From NCBI RefSeq assembly GCF_001685395.1, contig NZ_CP014167.1:749501-813500 (forward strand): a stretch of 64,000 nt of DNA. Direction: 5' to 3'. The notes beneath the pieces are model-generated. The model was not told where the DNA came from. It did not search any database and saw only the letters and a list, made by a program, of their open reading frames with translations. Of this stretch, positions 46,636 through 56,333 are shown piece by piece (position 1 is the first letter of the stretch; each line of letters opens with the position of its first letter). The position numbers and the translations under genes were made by a program. Source of the DNA: Paenibacillus yonginensis (GTDB lineage Bacteria > Bacillota > Bacilli > Paenibacillales > Paenibacillaceae).

Positions 46636-46899
46636 ATGTCCAGACAACGGTCCATCGAAGTGATATTGGCCTCCGAATACGTATCCATTGGGGAATTGGT
46701 GCGGATTACGGGGACCCGTTACAGCACATTGAAATTTTACACAGAAGAAGGCATGCTGCCTTTTGAACAGGCGGAGGAAAATTTGACGCGCAGATTTCAT
46801 AGAGAGGCTACGGTTAAGCGGATTCAAAGGATCAAACAAATGAAAGCCGAGGGTTTGTCGATCCCGCAAATGAAAGAGCTGCTGGCCAAAGAGAGGTAA
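46636..46899 (+). CDS. MerR-type helix-turn-helix small protein
   Basis: An 87-residue protein consisting of a MerR DNA-binding domain: SIGELVRITGTRYSTLKFYTEEGMLPF, then RRFHREATVKRIQRIKQMKAEGLSIPQMKELL. The effector-binding region of full MerR regulators is missing, so it may act by itself as a small regulator. GAAGGTGG precedes the ATG. It sits directly after the GPP34-like gene. Confidence 0.82.
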   Translation: MSRQRSIEVILASEYVSIGELVRITGTRYSTLKFYTEEGMLPFEQAEENLTRRFHREATVKRIQRIKQMKAEGLSIPQMKELLAKER

Positions 46900-47082
46900 A
46901 AAGACCAATAATTCCCGGCGGGCCAATAAACCTCTCTAGTTTTTTTACATAGTTTAACGTTAAGTAGTCATGGCCTGAACAATTTTTTGTTATACTAATG
47001 GAACCGGTTTTCAGCCGGCTTTCATAGATTATGCTTTACAGCAAATCTCAAATCAGAAGAGGGAAGAGGAGGAGTTTGGTTC

Positions 47083-49239
47083 ATGAATTTTGGAAAGAAA
47101 CCTTTAGGCAAAGCAGTTGCCGCGGCGGTCATAGCTCTCGGTTTGCTGCCAGGCTTCACTGTAGGAGCCGCTTCGGCGGATGGAGACGCAGGTTCAGCGA
47201 ATGGCTTTGAATTCCGGATCCTGCATACCAACGATACGCACGCCCATCTCGATAATATCGCCCGCAGGGTGACCGCTATTAACGAGGCCAGAACCGACAA
47301 TACGCTTCTGCTCGATGCGGGGGATGTATTCTCCGGGACCTTGTATTTCAACCAATATAACGGCCTGGCCGACCTGTATTTCATGAACAAGCTTGGGTAC
47401 GACGCCATGACATTTGGCAACCACGAATTCGACAAAGGTCCTGCCACCCTGGCCGAATTTGTGGAGCAGGCGAAATTCCCGTTCGTCAGCGCCAACGTGG
47501 ACTTCTCCACTGAACCGGCTTTAAACGGCAGCTTTCATCAAACCCTGGGGCAACCAGGTGAAGACGGACAAATTTATCCGGCTATTATTAAAGAGATTAA
47601 TGGTCAACAAATCGGCATTATCGGTCTAACAACTCCTGAATCTGCCGTGCTTGCTTCTCCTGGACCTAACATCAAATTCCAGGATGAAGTGGAAAGCGCC
47701 CAAAAGCAGGTAGATGCGCTGGAGCAAGCGGGAATTAACAAAATCATCGCTTTGACCCACTTGGGGTATACGGTTGACCAGCAGCTGGCTGAAGCCGTCA
47801 AAGGCATTGACATCATCGTGGGCGGCCACTCTCATACCCAGTTAAACGATGCGGAAGTGCATCATGCGGACACCGAACCGACGCTGATTGTGCAAACCGG
47901 CGAATATGACAACAATTTGGGCCAGCTTGATGTGACGTTTGATGAGAACGGCGTCCTGACGGCTTGGAAAGATAAACTGATTGCACTGGATGCGAAAGAT
48001 GCAGCAGGGAATTATGTGATTAAGAGTGATGCCGAATCCGAAACAAAACTTGCGGAATTTGCCAAACCGCTGGATGAACTGAAGAAGACTATCATTGGAA
48101 AGGCGGAAACCGATCTTAACGGCGAACGCGGCAGCGTACGCAAAGAAGAAACCAATCTGGGCGACTTGATGGCTGATGGCATGCGTGCTAAAGTCATGAG
48201 TATCGTCCATGAACCGGATGTTAAAGGATATGTCACGATTCAAAACGGCGGTGGAATCCGCGCCTCCATCGGAGCGGGCGATATTACGCTGGGCGATCTG
48301 CTGACCATGATGCCGTTCGGCAATAACCTCAGTGCCGTGAAGATGACCGGCAAAGAAATTACGGCAGCTTTAGAGAATGGGGTAAGCGGCGTTGAAAACG
48401 GTGAGGGACGTTTCCCACAGGTTTCCGGAATGCGTTTCTTCTATGATTCGACCAAGCAGCCAGAAGTGCTGGACGATGTTACGGGCGAGCTCAAACAAGC
48501 CGGCAGCCGCATGGTGAAGGTTCAAATTCAAAACAGCGACGGCACTTATACGGATATTGATCCCGACGCTTATTATATTGTAGCGACCAACTCTTATATG
48601 GCGGATGGCGGGGACTTCTACCGCTCCATGAAGGCGGCAAAAAACGACGGACGTTATTACGAACTGAATCTGGTGGATTATGAAGTGTTCCGCGAGTATT
48701 TGGAGACGATAGGAACGGTAAAACAATCCACGGAAGGCCGTATTACGGATTTGAAAGGCGCAGCCCTTCCGGCAGAAGCAGGCGGCGTGACCGGTTCGGA
48801 GGGCAGCGGCGCTAACGCTCCTGTCTTCACCGACCTGGCTGACGACAGCGCCAAAGCAGCTATTGAGGCTGCAGCTGCAGCCGGATTGGTGCAAGGATAT
48901 GGCGACGGAACCTTCCGTCCGGACCAGCAGGTGACCCGGGCCGAATTGGCGGTTATGGTCAGCCGGGCGTTCCAGGTGAAGGCTTCGGAGGTCAAACCGG
49001 CCTATTCCGATGCAGCCAGCATTCCGGCATGGGCTGAGCCAGCGGTTGCTGCCTTGAAAGCAGCCGGTCTGCTGGACGCATTCAAGGGCAATACGTTTGC
49101 AGCTAACCAGAAAGTAACGGCAGCAGAAGCAGCGAACATTATTGCTGCAGCTTCCGGCGCGGATGCTTCCGCTGCACCAGCTAAAGCTGCAGTAACACGC
49201 AGAGATGTAGTGCTTATGCTGGCAAATGCCGTAAAATAA
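47083..49239 (+). CDS. secreted 5'-nucleotidase/cyclic phosphodiesterase with SLH repeats
   Basis: A 718-residue surface enzyme. A signal peptide ends near residue 32. The metallophosphatase domain shows ILHTNDTHAHLD, FGNHEFDKGP and IVGGHSHTQL; the 5'-nucleotidase C-terminal domain shows IQNGGGIRASI and MADGGDFY. After a Gly/Ala linker, one complete and one shorter SLH motif follow from about residue 590 (YGDGTFRPDQQVTRAELAVM), which fix it to the wall polymer. It would release phosphate and nucleosides from external nucleotides. GAAGAGGAGG precedes the ATG. A Pho control would make sense, but no PhoP box is seen. Confidence 0.93.
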   Translation: MNFGKKPLGKAVAAAVIALGLLPGFTVGAASADGDAGSANGFEFRILHTNDTHAHLDNIARRVTAINEARTDNTLLLDAGDVFSGTLYFNQYNGLADLYFMNKLGYDAMTFGNHEFDKGPATLAEFVEQAKFPFVSANVDFSTEPALNGSFHQTLGQPGEDGQIYPAIIKEINGQQIGIIGLTTPESAVLASPGPNIKFQDEVESAQKQVDALEQAGINKIIALTHLGYTVDQQLAEAVKGIDIIVGGHSHTQLNDAEVHHADTEPTLIVQTGEYDNNLGQLDVTFDENGVLTAWKDKLIALDAKDAAGNYVIKSDAESETKLAEFAKPLDELKKTIIGKAETDLNGERGSVRKEETNLGDLMADGMRAKVMSIVHEPDVKGYVTIQNGGGIRASIGAGDITLGDLLTMMPFGNNLSAVKMTGKEITAALENGVSGVENGEGRFPQVSGMRFFYDSTKQPEVLDDVTGELKQAGSRMVKVQIQNSDGTYTDIDPDAYYIVATNSYMADGGDFYRSMKAAKNDGRYYELNLVDYEVFREYLETIGTVKQSTEGRITDLKGAALPAEAGGVTGSEGSGANAPVFTDLADDSAKAAIEAAAAAGLVQGYGDGTFRPDQQVTRAELAVMVSRAFQVKASEVKPAYSDAASIPAWAEPAVAALKAAGLLDAFKGNTFAANQKVTAAEAANIIAAASGADASAAPAKAAVTRRDVVLMLANAVK

Positions 49240-49274
49240 ATGCTGAGAACCCTATTAAAGGATTAAGTGATCAG

Positions 49275-49328
49275 AATACCCCCTGGCTATCCGAGGACGT
49301 AAATCCTTATGGGGAGCCAGGGGGTATT
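49275..49328. terminator. bidirectional terminator between nucleotidase and acyl-CoA dehydrogenase-like genes
   Basis: AATACCCCCTGGCT (49275-49288) pairs perfectly with AGCCAGGGGGTATT (49315-49328). Confidence 0.75.
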
Positions 49329-49352
49329 TCGGTTGTTTATTTATTTCTTCGT

Positions 49353-50516
49353 TTATTCTTCGTTTAATGCCGCAGCGGCCAAGGTTTGGATGATCGTATT
49401 CTCCATAGGCGGGTTATGCAGACCTGCCCGCACATCCCGGTAATATCGCTCCAAAGGCAGATTCCGGGACAAGCTGGTGCCGCCAACAATCCGCATAGCC
49501 AGGTCGACGACCTTGATGGCATGGTTGGTCACGATATATTTGGCCAAACCCAAATCCGGTTTCAGTTCAGTCCGGCTCGCGGGCTCTTTATCCCAGCGGT
49601 CCGCGGTAGCGTACAGCAGGGAACGGGCGGTCCGCAGCTCGCTCTCCATCTGACCGATTTGATGCTGTACGGACGGGAGAGAGCGGATAGGTTCGTTTAA
49701 GTTGTTTGGCTGATACGTTCTGGCGAAATTCAGCGCATAGTCCCTGGCCGCTAAAGCAATCCCCATATAACAAGCAGGGATATGCAGGAGCCAGCCGCCG
49801 CCATCGTCTGCACCTTTGCTGGTGATCCGATTTGCTGCCGGTGCGAATGCGCCATTCAATACTACGTCATGACTGCCTGTGCCGCGCATGCCCAGCGTAT
49901 CCCAGGTCTCCACAATTTCAACTTTGTCCGTACGTTCTACGAGAAACTCGGACATGGCGTCTTCATCGGGGATATAAGCAGTCACAACAAAACGGTCGAG
50001 AATCGGCGACAAGGTGCTGAAGGTTTTGCGTCCGGTAATGAGCCAGCCGCCTTCAGCCGGAACGGCCGTTGTCTCCGGTTTGCCCCCCCGGCTGGGACTG
50101 CCGGTAGCTGCTTCGCTCGCAAAGGAGTTAATCATCGTGCCATGCTCCACGGAGGAGCGGCAGAAGGCTGCAAACAGCTCTTCCGGCCACTTTCGGCTGG
50201 TCCGCAGATGAAGCACCTGGCCCAGATGCCAGCCGACAGCAAGAGCCGTAGAGCCGTCTCCGTATGCCAGCCGCTCTTGAAGCATTACCATTTCATAGAG
50301 GGAAATTTCATCCCCTCCGTATGCCTTGGGAATGGTCAGCTTCAAGTAGCCGGCTTCCTTCAGGTCGGCAAAGTTCTCGAAAGGAAAGGACCCCTCCCGA
50401 TCCTGTTTGGCCGCTCGACCGGCAAAGAGAGCCGCAAGCTCCGAAACCATGTCCACCTGGGCCAGCTCCTGTTCGCTGCGTATATATTGATTAATAAAAC
50501 GATGATCCTTATTCAT
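49353..50516 (-). CDS. acyl-CoA dehydrogenase-like flavoprotein
   Basis: A 387-residue protein of the acyl-CoA dehydrogenase fold. The N-terminal helical domain, the middle beta domain ([30 protein letters not shown]) and the C-terminal helical domain ([24 protein letters not shown]) are complete. The sequence is closer to the YdbM and DszC/SfnB-type branch, which includes flavin monooxygenases, than to fatty-acid dehydrogenases, and the usual catalytic glutamate position is not obvious. GGGAAGGAG precedes the ATG. It is isolated from other fatty acid genes. Confidence 0.85.
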   Translation of the reverse strand: MNKDHRFINQYIRSEQELAQVDMVSELAALFAGRAAKQDREGSFPFENFADLKEAGYLKLTIPKAYGGDEISLYEMVMLQERLAYGDGSTALAVGWHLGQVLHLRTSRKWPEELFAAFCRSSVEHGTMINSFASEAATGSPSRGGKPETTAVPAEGGWLITGRKTFSTLSPILDRFVVTAYIPDEDAMSEFLVERTDKVEIVETWDTLGMRGTGSHDVVLNGAFAPAANRITSKGADDGGGWLLHIPACYMGIALAARDYALNFARTYQPNNLNEPIRSLPSVQHQIGQMESELRTARSLLYATADRWDKEPASRTELKPDLGLAKYIVTNHAIKVVDLAMRIVGGTSLSRNLPLERYYRDVRAGLHNPPMENTIIQTLAAAALNEE

Positions 50517-50838
50517 AGTAAACCAACTCCTTCCCTATGCAATTATAACTATAAGGCAAATGAGGTTAAAAGGAGAAGTCAGATCCGCCGATTTCATCCG
50601 TTTTCGGCCGATTTTAATCGTATACTTGTATTCAAGATGCTTCTTTCTCGGTTTTCTCGGGTTTCCTGGCAAGTGCAATCCTGATTTATATACGATATGA
50701 TCTATTAGAAGTCATCCCGGAACCCCTTTCAGAAAGCGCTAACAAGAACATCCGGAGAACGGCTGCCGTTCCCGCTTGGCAGAGTTCATCTCTTGCCCGG
50801 GAGAAGATAGAAACTTAAGGATGAGGAGTGCAAGAGAC
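50517..50838. other. divergent intergenic region with a cre-like site
   Basis: This 322-bp gap separates two divergent genes. AGAAAGCGCTAACA at 50731-50744 matches the catabolite-responsive element TGAAAGCGCTAACA at all but the first base, upstream of the GH94 gene. No well-spaced promoter is assigned. Confidence 0.55.
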
Positions 50839-53217
50839 ATGATCAGACCAAGTGATGACCAGGAACGTTATGAATTAACAAGCCCGACATTACTGCCGAA
50901 AGCTTCGGGGTTTCTGTGGAATGAGAACATGATGATTCACATGAACTGCCGGGGTTATGCGGTGGCCCAGTTTATGCAGCCGGAGCCGGCCAAATATTCG
51001 CATGCGCCGAATCTGGAGGCCAAGACGTTTATGCAGCCGGAGCAGCCTTATTACGCCCATCATCCGGGCCGTTTTGTATATGTGAAGGACGAGGAGGACG
51101 GCCGGATCTTCTCCGCGCCTTATGAGCCGGTGCGCGTTCTGCCGGACGATTATGTTTTTTCGGTTGGCAAGCAGGACATACGCTGGCAGGTGCAAAGCGG
51201 GAATATTCAAGTTGAAATGACTTTGGGGCTGCCGAAAGAGGACACCTTGGAGTTATGGAAGATCAAGGTCAAGAACCTGTCTCAAACAGAGCGCAAGCTG
51301 AGTTTGTATCCTTATTTTACGATCGGCTATATGTCCTGGATGAATCAGTCCGGCGAATACAGGGAGGAGCTTCAGGCGATTGTCGCTTCTTCCGTTACGC
51401 CTTACCAGAAATATCAGGATTACGATAAAATCAAACATTTCAGCGATAAAACCTTTCTGCTTGCCGAACATCAGCCGGATGCCTGGGAAGCGAACCAGGA
51501 GGAGTTTGAAGGCGAAGGCGGCATTATGATGCCGTCCGCTCTCCGGGCAGAACGGCTGGCTGGAGGAGAAGCGCGTTACGAAACGCCTGCAGCGGTGCTG
51601 CAGTACAGACTTCAGCTGGCGCCGGGCGAGGAACGCGAGTTCCGCTTTGTGTTTGGTCCGGCGCACGACGAAGCGGAGATTGCGGAGGTTCGGCGCAAAT
51701 ATTTTACAGAGAAGAATAACCGGGGAGAAGCCGGATTTGTACAGGCCGAACGCGAATACGGCGCGTATATTCGGGAAGGCAAGGGAGCGCTTGAAATTCA
51801 TACACCGGACGCCGATCTGGATAATTTCGTCAACCACTGGCTGCCAAGACAGCTATATTACCACGGCATTACGAACCGGCTGACAACGGACCCGCAGACC
51901 CGAAATTACCTGCAGGATAACATGGGCATGAGCTATATTAAACCGGAAATGGCCCGGGCGGCTTTCCTTACGGCGCTGAGCCAGCAGGAAGCAAGCGGAG
52001 CAATGCCGGATGGCATTATTTTGCATGAGGATGCCGAACTTAAATATATCAACCAGGTGCCGCATACGGATCACTGCGTCTGGCTGCCGATCTGTCTCAG
52101 CACTTATCTGGACGAAACCGGCGATGATTCGATTCTGGAGGAAAAAGTTCCGTTCGCGGACAGCAGCGAAGCTGTCACCGTACTTGACCATATCAACCGT
52201 GCGATGCAGTGGCTGCTCCGGGACCGCGATGAGCGGGGCCTTAACTTCATCAATCAAGGCGACTGGTGCGACCCGATGAACATGGTTGGCTATAAAGGAA
52301 AAGGCGTGTCTGGCTGGCTGACGATTGCGACGGCTTATGCCTTCCTGGTCTGGTCGGACATTTGCGGGCGCAGCGGGCATGCGGAGGAAGCGGAAGCCTA
52401 CCGCCGGGCCGCTGAGGTAACCAATGCGATCGTCAACGAGCATCTGTGGGACGGAGACTGGTATGCCCGAGGCATTACGGACGATGGCGTTGTATTCGGC
52501 GTCAGCACCGACAAGGAAGGGCGGATCTTCATCAACCCGCAGGGCTGGGCATTGCTGAGCGGTGCTGCGGATGAGCTCAAACGGGAGAAGCTGCTGCGCG
52601 CAGTGGAAGAGCAGCTGGAGACGCCTTACGGGGTGGAAAAGCTGGCGCCGTCCTATACGGCCATGCGCGAAGACGTCGGCCGGGTTACGCAGAAACATCC
52701 GGGCAGCGCGGAGAACGGCGCGGTTTATAACCATGCCGCTGCCTTTTATATCTATGGGCTGTATGCGGTCGGAGAACGGGACAACGCTTACCGGCTGCTG
52801 CGGAAAATGCTGCCGGGACCGGACCGTGAAGATATTGTCCGCCGTGGCCAGCTGCCTGTCTTCATCCCGAACTATTACCGCGGCGCTTACCGTCAGTTCC
52901 CGAAGACGGCCGGCCGGTCCAGCCATCTGTTTAATACAGGCACGGTGCCTTGGGTATATCGCTGTCTCGTAGACGGACTGTTTGGTGTGCAGGGCACGAA
53001 GGAAGGGCTGCAGATCAAACCGCAGCTGCCGTCCGACTGGCAGGAGGCTTCGGTGAAACGGACCTTCAGAGGGGCGGAGCTGCAGATTGAAATGAAACGT
53101 GAAGCGGGCGTTGGAGCGCCGGAAGTATACCTGGATGGGGTTTTGGCGGAAGACGGCATAGCCAGAGGCCTTAAGCCGGGCGCCCAGTATAAGGTGCTGG
53201 TGAAGCTGCCGGCATAA
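50839..53217 (+). CDS. glycoside hydrolase family 94 phosphorylase
   Basis: A 792-residue enzyme. The N-terminal beta-sandwich (to about residue 290) and the (alpha/alpha)6 barrel with the general-acid aspartate in INQGDWCDPMNM are typical of GH94, which cleaves beta-glucosides with phosphate. The catalytic motif and the segments NTGTVPWVYRCL and GLQIKPQLPSDW fit the cellobionate/cellobiose phosphorylase group, although the sugar cannot be fixed from the sequence. ATG 50839 is chosen because GAGGAG lies ten bases upstream; an ATG at 50821 lacks room for one. A cre-like site upstream suggests carbon catabolite control. Confidence 0.87.
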   Translation: MIRPSDDQERYELTSPTLLPKASGFLWNENMMIHMNCRGYAVAQFMQPEPAKYSHAPNLEAKTFMQPEQPYYAHHPGRFVYVKDEEDGRIFSAPYEPVRVLPDDYVFSVGKQDIRWQVQSGNIQVEMTLGLPKEDTLELWKIKVKNLSQTERKLSLYPYFTIGYMSWMNQSGEYREELQAIVASSVTPYQKYQDYDKIKHFSDKTFLLAEHQPDAWEANQEEFEGEGGIMMPSALRAERLAGGEARYETPAAVLQYRLQLAPGEEREFRFVFGPAHDEAEIAEVRRKYFTEKNNRGEAGFVQAEREYGAYIREGKGALEIHTPDADLDNFVNHWLPRQLYYHGITNRLTTDPQTRNYLQDNMGMSYIKPEMARAAFLTALSQQEASGAMPDGIILHEDAELKYINQVPHTDHCVWLPICLSTYLDETGDDSILEEKVPFADSSEAVTVLDHINRAMQWLLRDRDERGLNFINQGDWCDPMNMVGYKGKGVSGWLTIATAYAFLVWSDICGRSGHAEEAEAYRRAAEVTNAIVNEHLWDGDWYARGITDDGVVFGVSTDKEGRIFINPQGWALLSGAADELKREKLLRAVEEQLETPYGVEKLAPSYTAMREDVGRVTQKHPGSAENGAVYNHAAAFYIYGLYAVGERDNAYRLLRKMLPGPDREDIVRRGQLPVFIPNYYRGAYRQFPKTAGRSSHLFNTGTVPWVYRCLVDGLFGVQGTKEGLQIKPQLPSDWQEASVKRTFRGAELQIEMKREAGVGAPEVYLDGVLAEDGIARGLKPGAQYKVLVKLPA

Positions 53218-53252
53218 AGTTAAAAGAATAATGTGAGTCTGAACCTTAATAA

Positions 53253-53309
53253 TAACAGCGGTAGTATTGGACGAGAAAATAAAGTCCTAGACTACCGCTG
53301 TTTTATTTA
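53253..53309. terminator. bidirectional terminator between GH94 and reductase genes
   Basis: AACAGCGGTAGT pairs with ACTACCGCTGTT, extended inside by GGAC/GTCC, with TTTATTT after it. Confidence 0.88.
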
Positions 53310-53350
53310 GTTATTTTTCCGGAAAAGTTAAAACCGTAAGGACTCTGAAA

Positions 53351-54241
53351 TCACCTTATTGATATCTTTTTATGAAACATCTCCTCTAGTAACATTAGTT
53401 CTGCTTTTTGGCTGACCGCATGGTGTCCAAGCTTTACATCAACAATAAAATCATTGCTCAGCATCTGGTGGTAACGGGAAATAATGTCTTCTTCGGACAT
53501 GTCCCTCATGGCTTTCGTTTCGGGCGGGATTACTTGAAATCCGGCATGCTGTACCAAGTTAAGGTTTTGTTTAATATCTGCGGCGATCTTGCTTAACGTG
53601 CTTACACTTCTTGCTGCCTCTACATCCATCATTCCGTCATTCGTATAAAAATGTTTGTTGACGATAGCCAATGCCGCATGTGAAATATGGAAGGCCTGAA
53701 TGTCTCTTTGAATTTCGTAATGCAAATCCGCTGATTCAAGGATTCGTGCTAGCCTATTCACTCTATCAGTAGTCCGTCCATTGATTTCTCCGAAAATGGT
53801 ACCTTGATGTTTTTCGGAACCGAATTGGGCATATAAAACATCTTCTTTAAGATCTCCACCCGCACCAGGGAATCCCGGAAGCAGCCGGTCCCCCACGATT
53901 TCAAGCCACCCATCATATCCAATGGTGTTGGTCAAGGTGACTATGGATTTGCTCTGGTTATCCTTAAGCATAGTTAGTGCAGCTTCGGCCTGATCGTATC
54001 GTACGGGAACAAAAATAAAATCATAAATGTCGTCATTCTCAAGCTTTTCTATCGTTCGAATCGATATTTGCTTTAGGCTTCCATTATCGTTATATCGCAG
54101 GCCGTCCCTTTTCAGTGTTTTTAGCCTCTTTCCCCGCGCCAGCATGGTTACGTCCAGTCCGTACTGAGCAAATCGGAGAGCATACGTACTTCCAATTACA
54201 CCAGCCCCAAATATCAAGAGTCTAATTTGTTTTGTATTCAT
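53351..54241 (-). CDS. ketopantoate reductase (PanE/ApbA) family protein
   Basis: A 296-residue NADP-binding protein. The Rossmann motif IFGAGVIGSTYALRF opens the sequence and VTLTNTIGYDG follows. The C-terminal helical domain is the 6-phosphogluconate-dehydrogenase type. The conserved catalytic lysine region of true PanE is not clear (ALAIVNKHFY may correspond). No pantothenate genes are near; the divergent TetR regulator suggests a specialised or stress role. Confidence 0.8.
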   Translation of the reverse strand: MNTKQIRLLIFGAGVIGSTYALRFAQYGLDVTMLARGKRLKTLKRDGLRYNDNGSLKQISIRTIEKLENDDIYDFIFVPVRYDQAEAALTMLKDNQSKSIVTLTNTIGYDGWLEIVGDRLLPGFPGAGGDLKEDVLYAQFGSEKHQGTIFGEINGRTTDRVNRLARILESADLHYEIQRDIQAFHISHAALAIVNKHFYTNDGMMDVEAARSVSTLSKIAADIKQNLNLVQHAGFQVIPPETKAMRDMSEEDIISRYHQMLSNDFIVDVKLGHHAVSQKAELMLLEEMFHKKISIR

Positions 54242-54406
54242 TATTATCCTACCTTTCAGTTTAAATTAACCATCACAAATTGTTTAAGCAACATATGTCT
54301 GGTAAGATAATATTACTGCACGCTAATGAATTCAACAGGCAGATTCCCAGGAAAGTTGTATAGCCAACATATGGGGATAATTGATGGTTTTGAAGGAGAT
54401 CTAGGT

Positions 54407-55012
54407 ATGGTAAATCTGCAGGATCCAAGGGTTTTGCGCACACGACAATTAATAAGGGAAGCATTCAGAGAATTGTTGCGGAATGAAGAATTTGAGGCAA
54501 TAACCATAAAGGATATCGCCAAGAAAGCTACTATTAACCGCGGCACTTTTTATGCCCATTACGAAGATAAATATGCTTTGCTTGATGAAATCACGGAACA
54601 GTTCTTTTATAAGAGGGTTCCCGGACAAGTGATGAATGCTCGGGAGTTTACAGCTGAGATATGTGACCAGTTGATCTTGCTGGCATACCACTACATTGTA
54701 GACTTTTATCAGATATGCAGAATGGATTCAAAGTCGATTGCTGCACTGGTAGATGAAAAGATAAAGAAGCTGCTGCAGCAAATAATAGAAGGTATTTTAT
54801 CGAAAGGGCAAAATTTCGACCGCCACCAAATTCAAATTATTTCGGCTATGATAGGCTCAACGATCTATAGCGCTGCGCATCAGTGGTTAAATGTTGAGGA
54901 TAACACCCGCACCGATTTGCTTATAAACCTTGTTCGTCCCTATGTGATGAAAGGTTTAGAGCAGTATGACAGCTGCGGTAAGTATACAAACGGCTCGCCG
55001 GCAGCGCCTTGA
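54407..55012 (+). CDS. TetR/AcrR family transcriptional regulator
   Basis: A 201-residue regulator. The helix-turn-helix is clear: RQLIREAFRELLRNEEFEAI and IKDIAKKATINRGTFYAHYEDKYALL; the C-terminal part resembles the TetR_C_7/DhaS-like type. ATG 54407 has GAAGGAG upstream, and earlier in-frame starts read through the promoter area. It is divergent from the PanE-like gene by 165 bp; a repeated CAACATATG (about 54288 and 54362) lies between and may be operator sequence. Confidence 0.92.
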   Translation: MVNLQDPRVLRTRQLIREAFRELLRNEEFEAITIKDIAKKATINRGTFYAHYEDKYALLDEITEQFFYKRVPGQVMNAREFTAEICDQLILLAYHYIVDFYQICRMDSKSIAALVDEKIKKLLQQIIEGILSKGQNFDRHQIQIISAMIGSTIYSAAHQWLNVEDNTRTDLLINLVRPYVMKGLEQYDSCGKYTNGSPAAP

Positions 55013-55257
55013 GGGTAACACTCATTGAGCCCTTTTACATCATTTACAAGGAACAGCGGGGGCCAATTGAAAGCACACAGCGAACTGCAAAGCCTATCCC
55101 TGGAGCAGCTTTATTTGCTAGCATGCCCGCTGCCTACCGCTTCCAGGAAATTAGAGTTATGAAGAAGCAATTTTAATATTTTCTTAAACAATTTGCCCTC
55201 TTTTCTTAAGAACTTTCAGGTATGCTGGGGTTCATTAGGAAAAGGGGGATTTTTTGC

Positions 55258-56226
55258 GTGAAAAAAAGGGCATTTCTGATTATTATTCTGCTGTTGGCAG
55301 GTTTTAAAGGAGTGCTGCTGCTGAAACAGCATGCGGGGAGTCTCATTCATTCGGGAGTATCCGGGGCACCATCAGTCAATCAAGGGACAAGGGCAGATCA
55401 GGCTGAATACCGGACCGAGGCGGGAGCCGGAGCCGGGTCGTCAGGAGTTCAACAAGCGGGAAACCAGCCGACTGCCGGTGAGTCCGGCGAAGCTGCAGGC
55501 AAGCAGGCCCTGACTTTAAGCGAAAAACAGCTTTATAAAGGGGATTTAATCCTGGTGAACCAGGAGCACAAGCTCCATAAAGACGGCGTGATGCCCGATA
55601 TCGTCCGCCTCTCCAAGCATCCTGAACTTCTGAACGGGTACGGCCTGCTGGATAACAGCATCGAGCTGTCCGCCAGCGTTACGGAGCAATTTTCCCGGAT
55701 GGTGGAGGCCGCGCGAAAGGATGGGGTCGATCATTTTCTCATCAGCAGCGGATACAGGGATTTTGACAAACAAGATGAGCTTTACAATCAGATGGGCAGC
55801 GATTCCGCTTTGCCGGCTGGGTACAGCGAGCATAATTCGGGCAAATCTCTGGACATCGGTTCCACGGAGCAGCAAATGAGCAAGGCGCCTGAAGGGAAAT
55901 GGCTGAAGAAAAATGCGTGGAAATACGGGTTTATTTTACGTTATCCCGAAGATAAAACTGCCATTACGGGCATCAAATACGAACCATGGCATTTTCGTTA
56001 TGTCGGCCTGCCGCACAGCGCCGTTATGCAGGAGAAGAATTTTACCCTGGAGGAATATCTGGATTACATAAAGGAGCAGCAGCAAATCAAGGTGAATGTT
56101 GAGGGAACCGATTATGAAATCTTGTATATTCCGGCCGCCCAGAAGAAGGTTCAGATTCCGAACAATCGCGGCTACACCGTTTCGGGCGACAATAGCAACG
56201 GTTATATCGTAACTTTGACTATGTAG
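55258..56226 (+). CDS. D-alanyl-D-alanine carboxypeptidase (VanY/M15 family)
   Basis: A 322-residue membrane-anchored peptidase. An N-terminal helix (residues 4-22) is followed by a low-complexity spacer to about residue 90 and a peptidase M15B domain. The zinc ligands are in YSEHNSGKSLDIG (His, Asp) and EPWHFRYVG (His); SSGYRDFDKQ is also conserved. It trims the terminal D-Ala from peptidoglycan peptides. The start is GTG 55258 with AAAGGGGG upstream. The overall form resembles Bacillus YodJ. Confidence 0.92.
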   Translation: MKKRAFLIIILLLAGFKGVLLLKQHAGSLIHSGVSGAPSVNQGTRADQAEYRTEAGAGAGSSGVQQAGNQPTAGESGEAAGKQALTLSEKQLYKGDLILVNQEHKLHKDGVMPDIVRLSKHPELLNGYGLLDNSIELSASVTEQFSRMVEAARKDGVDHFLISSGYRDFDKQDELYNQMGSDSALPAGYSEHNSGKSLDIGSTEQQMSKAPEGKWLKKNAWKYGFILRYPEDKTAITGIKYEPWHFRYVGLPHSAVMQEKNFTLEEYLDYIKEQQQIKVNVEGTDYEILYIPAAQKKVQIPNNRGYTVSGDNSNGYIVTLTM

Positions 56227-56333
56227 CAGGGGAAGATGCTGGAAGCAAACCTGCAACCTTTTTCCAGCTGCTGACGTCTGAGCAGATGAAATCATCAGCG
56301 ATAGCCCGTGGAGGGCTGGAAGGAGCTCTGGAC

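Noticed and set aside
51853..52926. 357-codon minus-strand frame opposite the GH94 gene
   Set aside because: The GH94 catalytic motif and family segments are on the plus strand; the opposite frame shows no family pattern.
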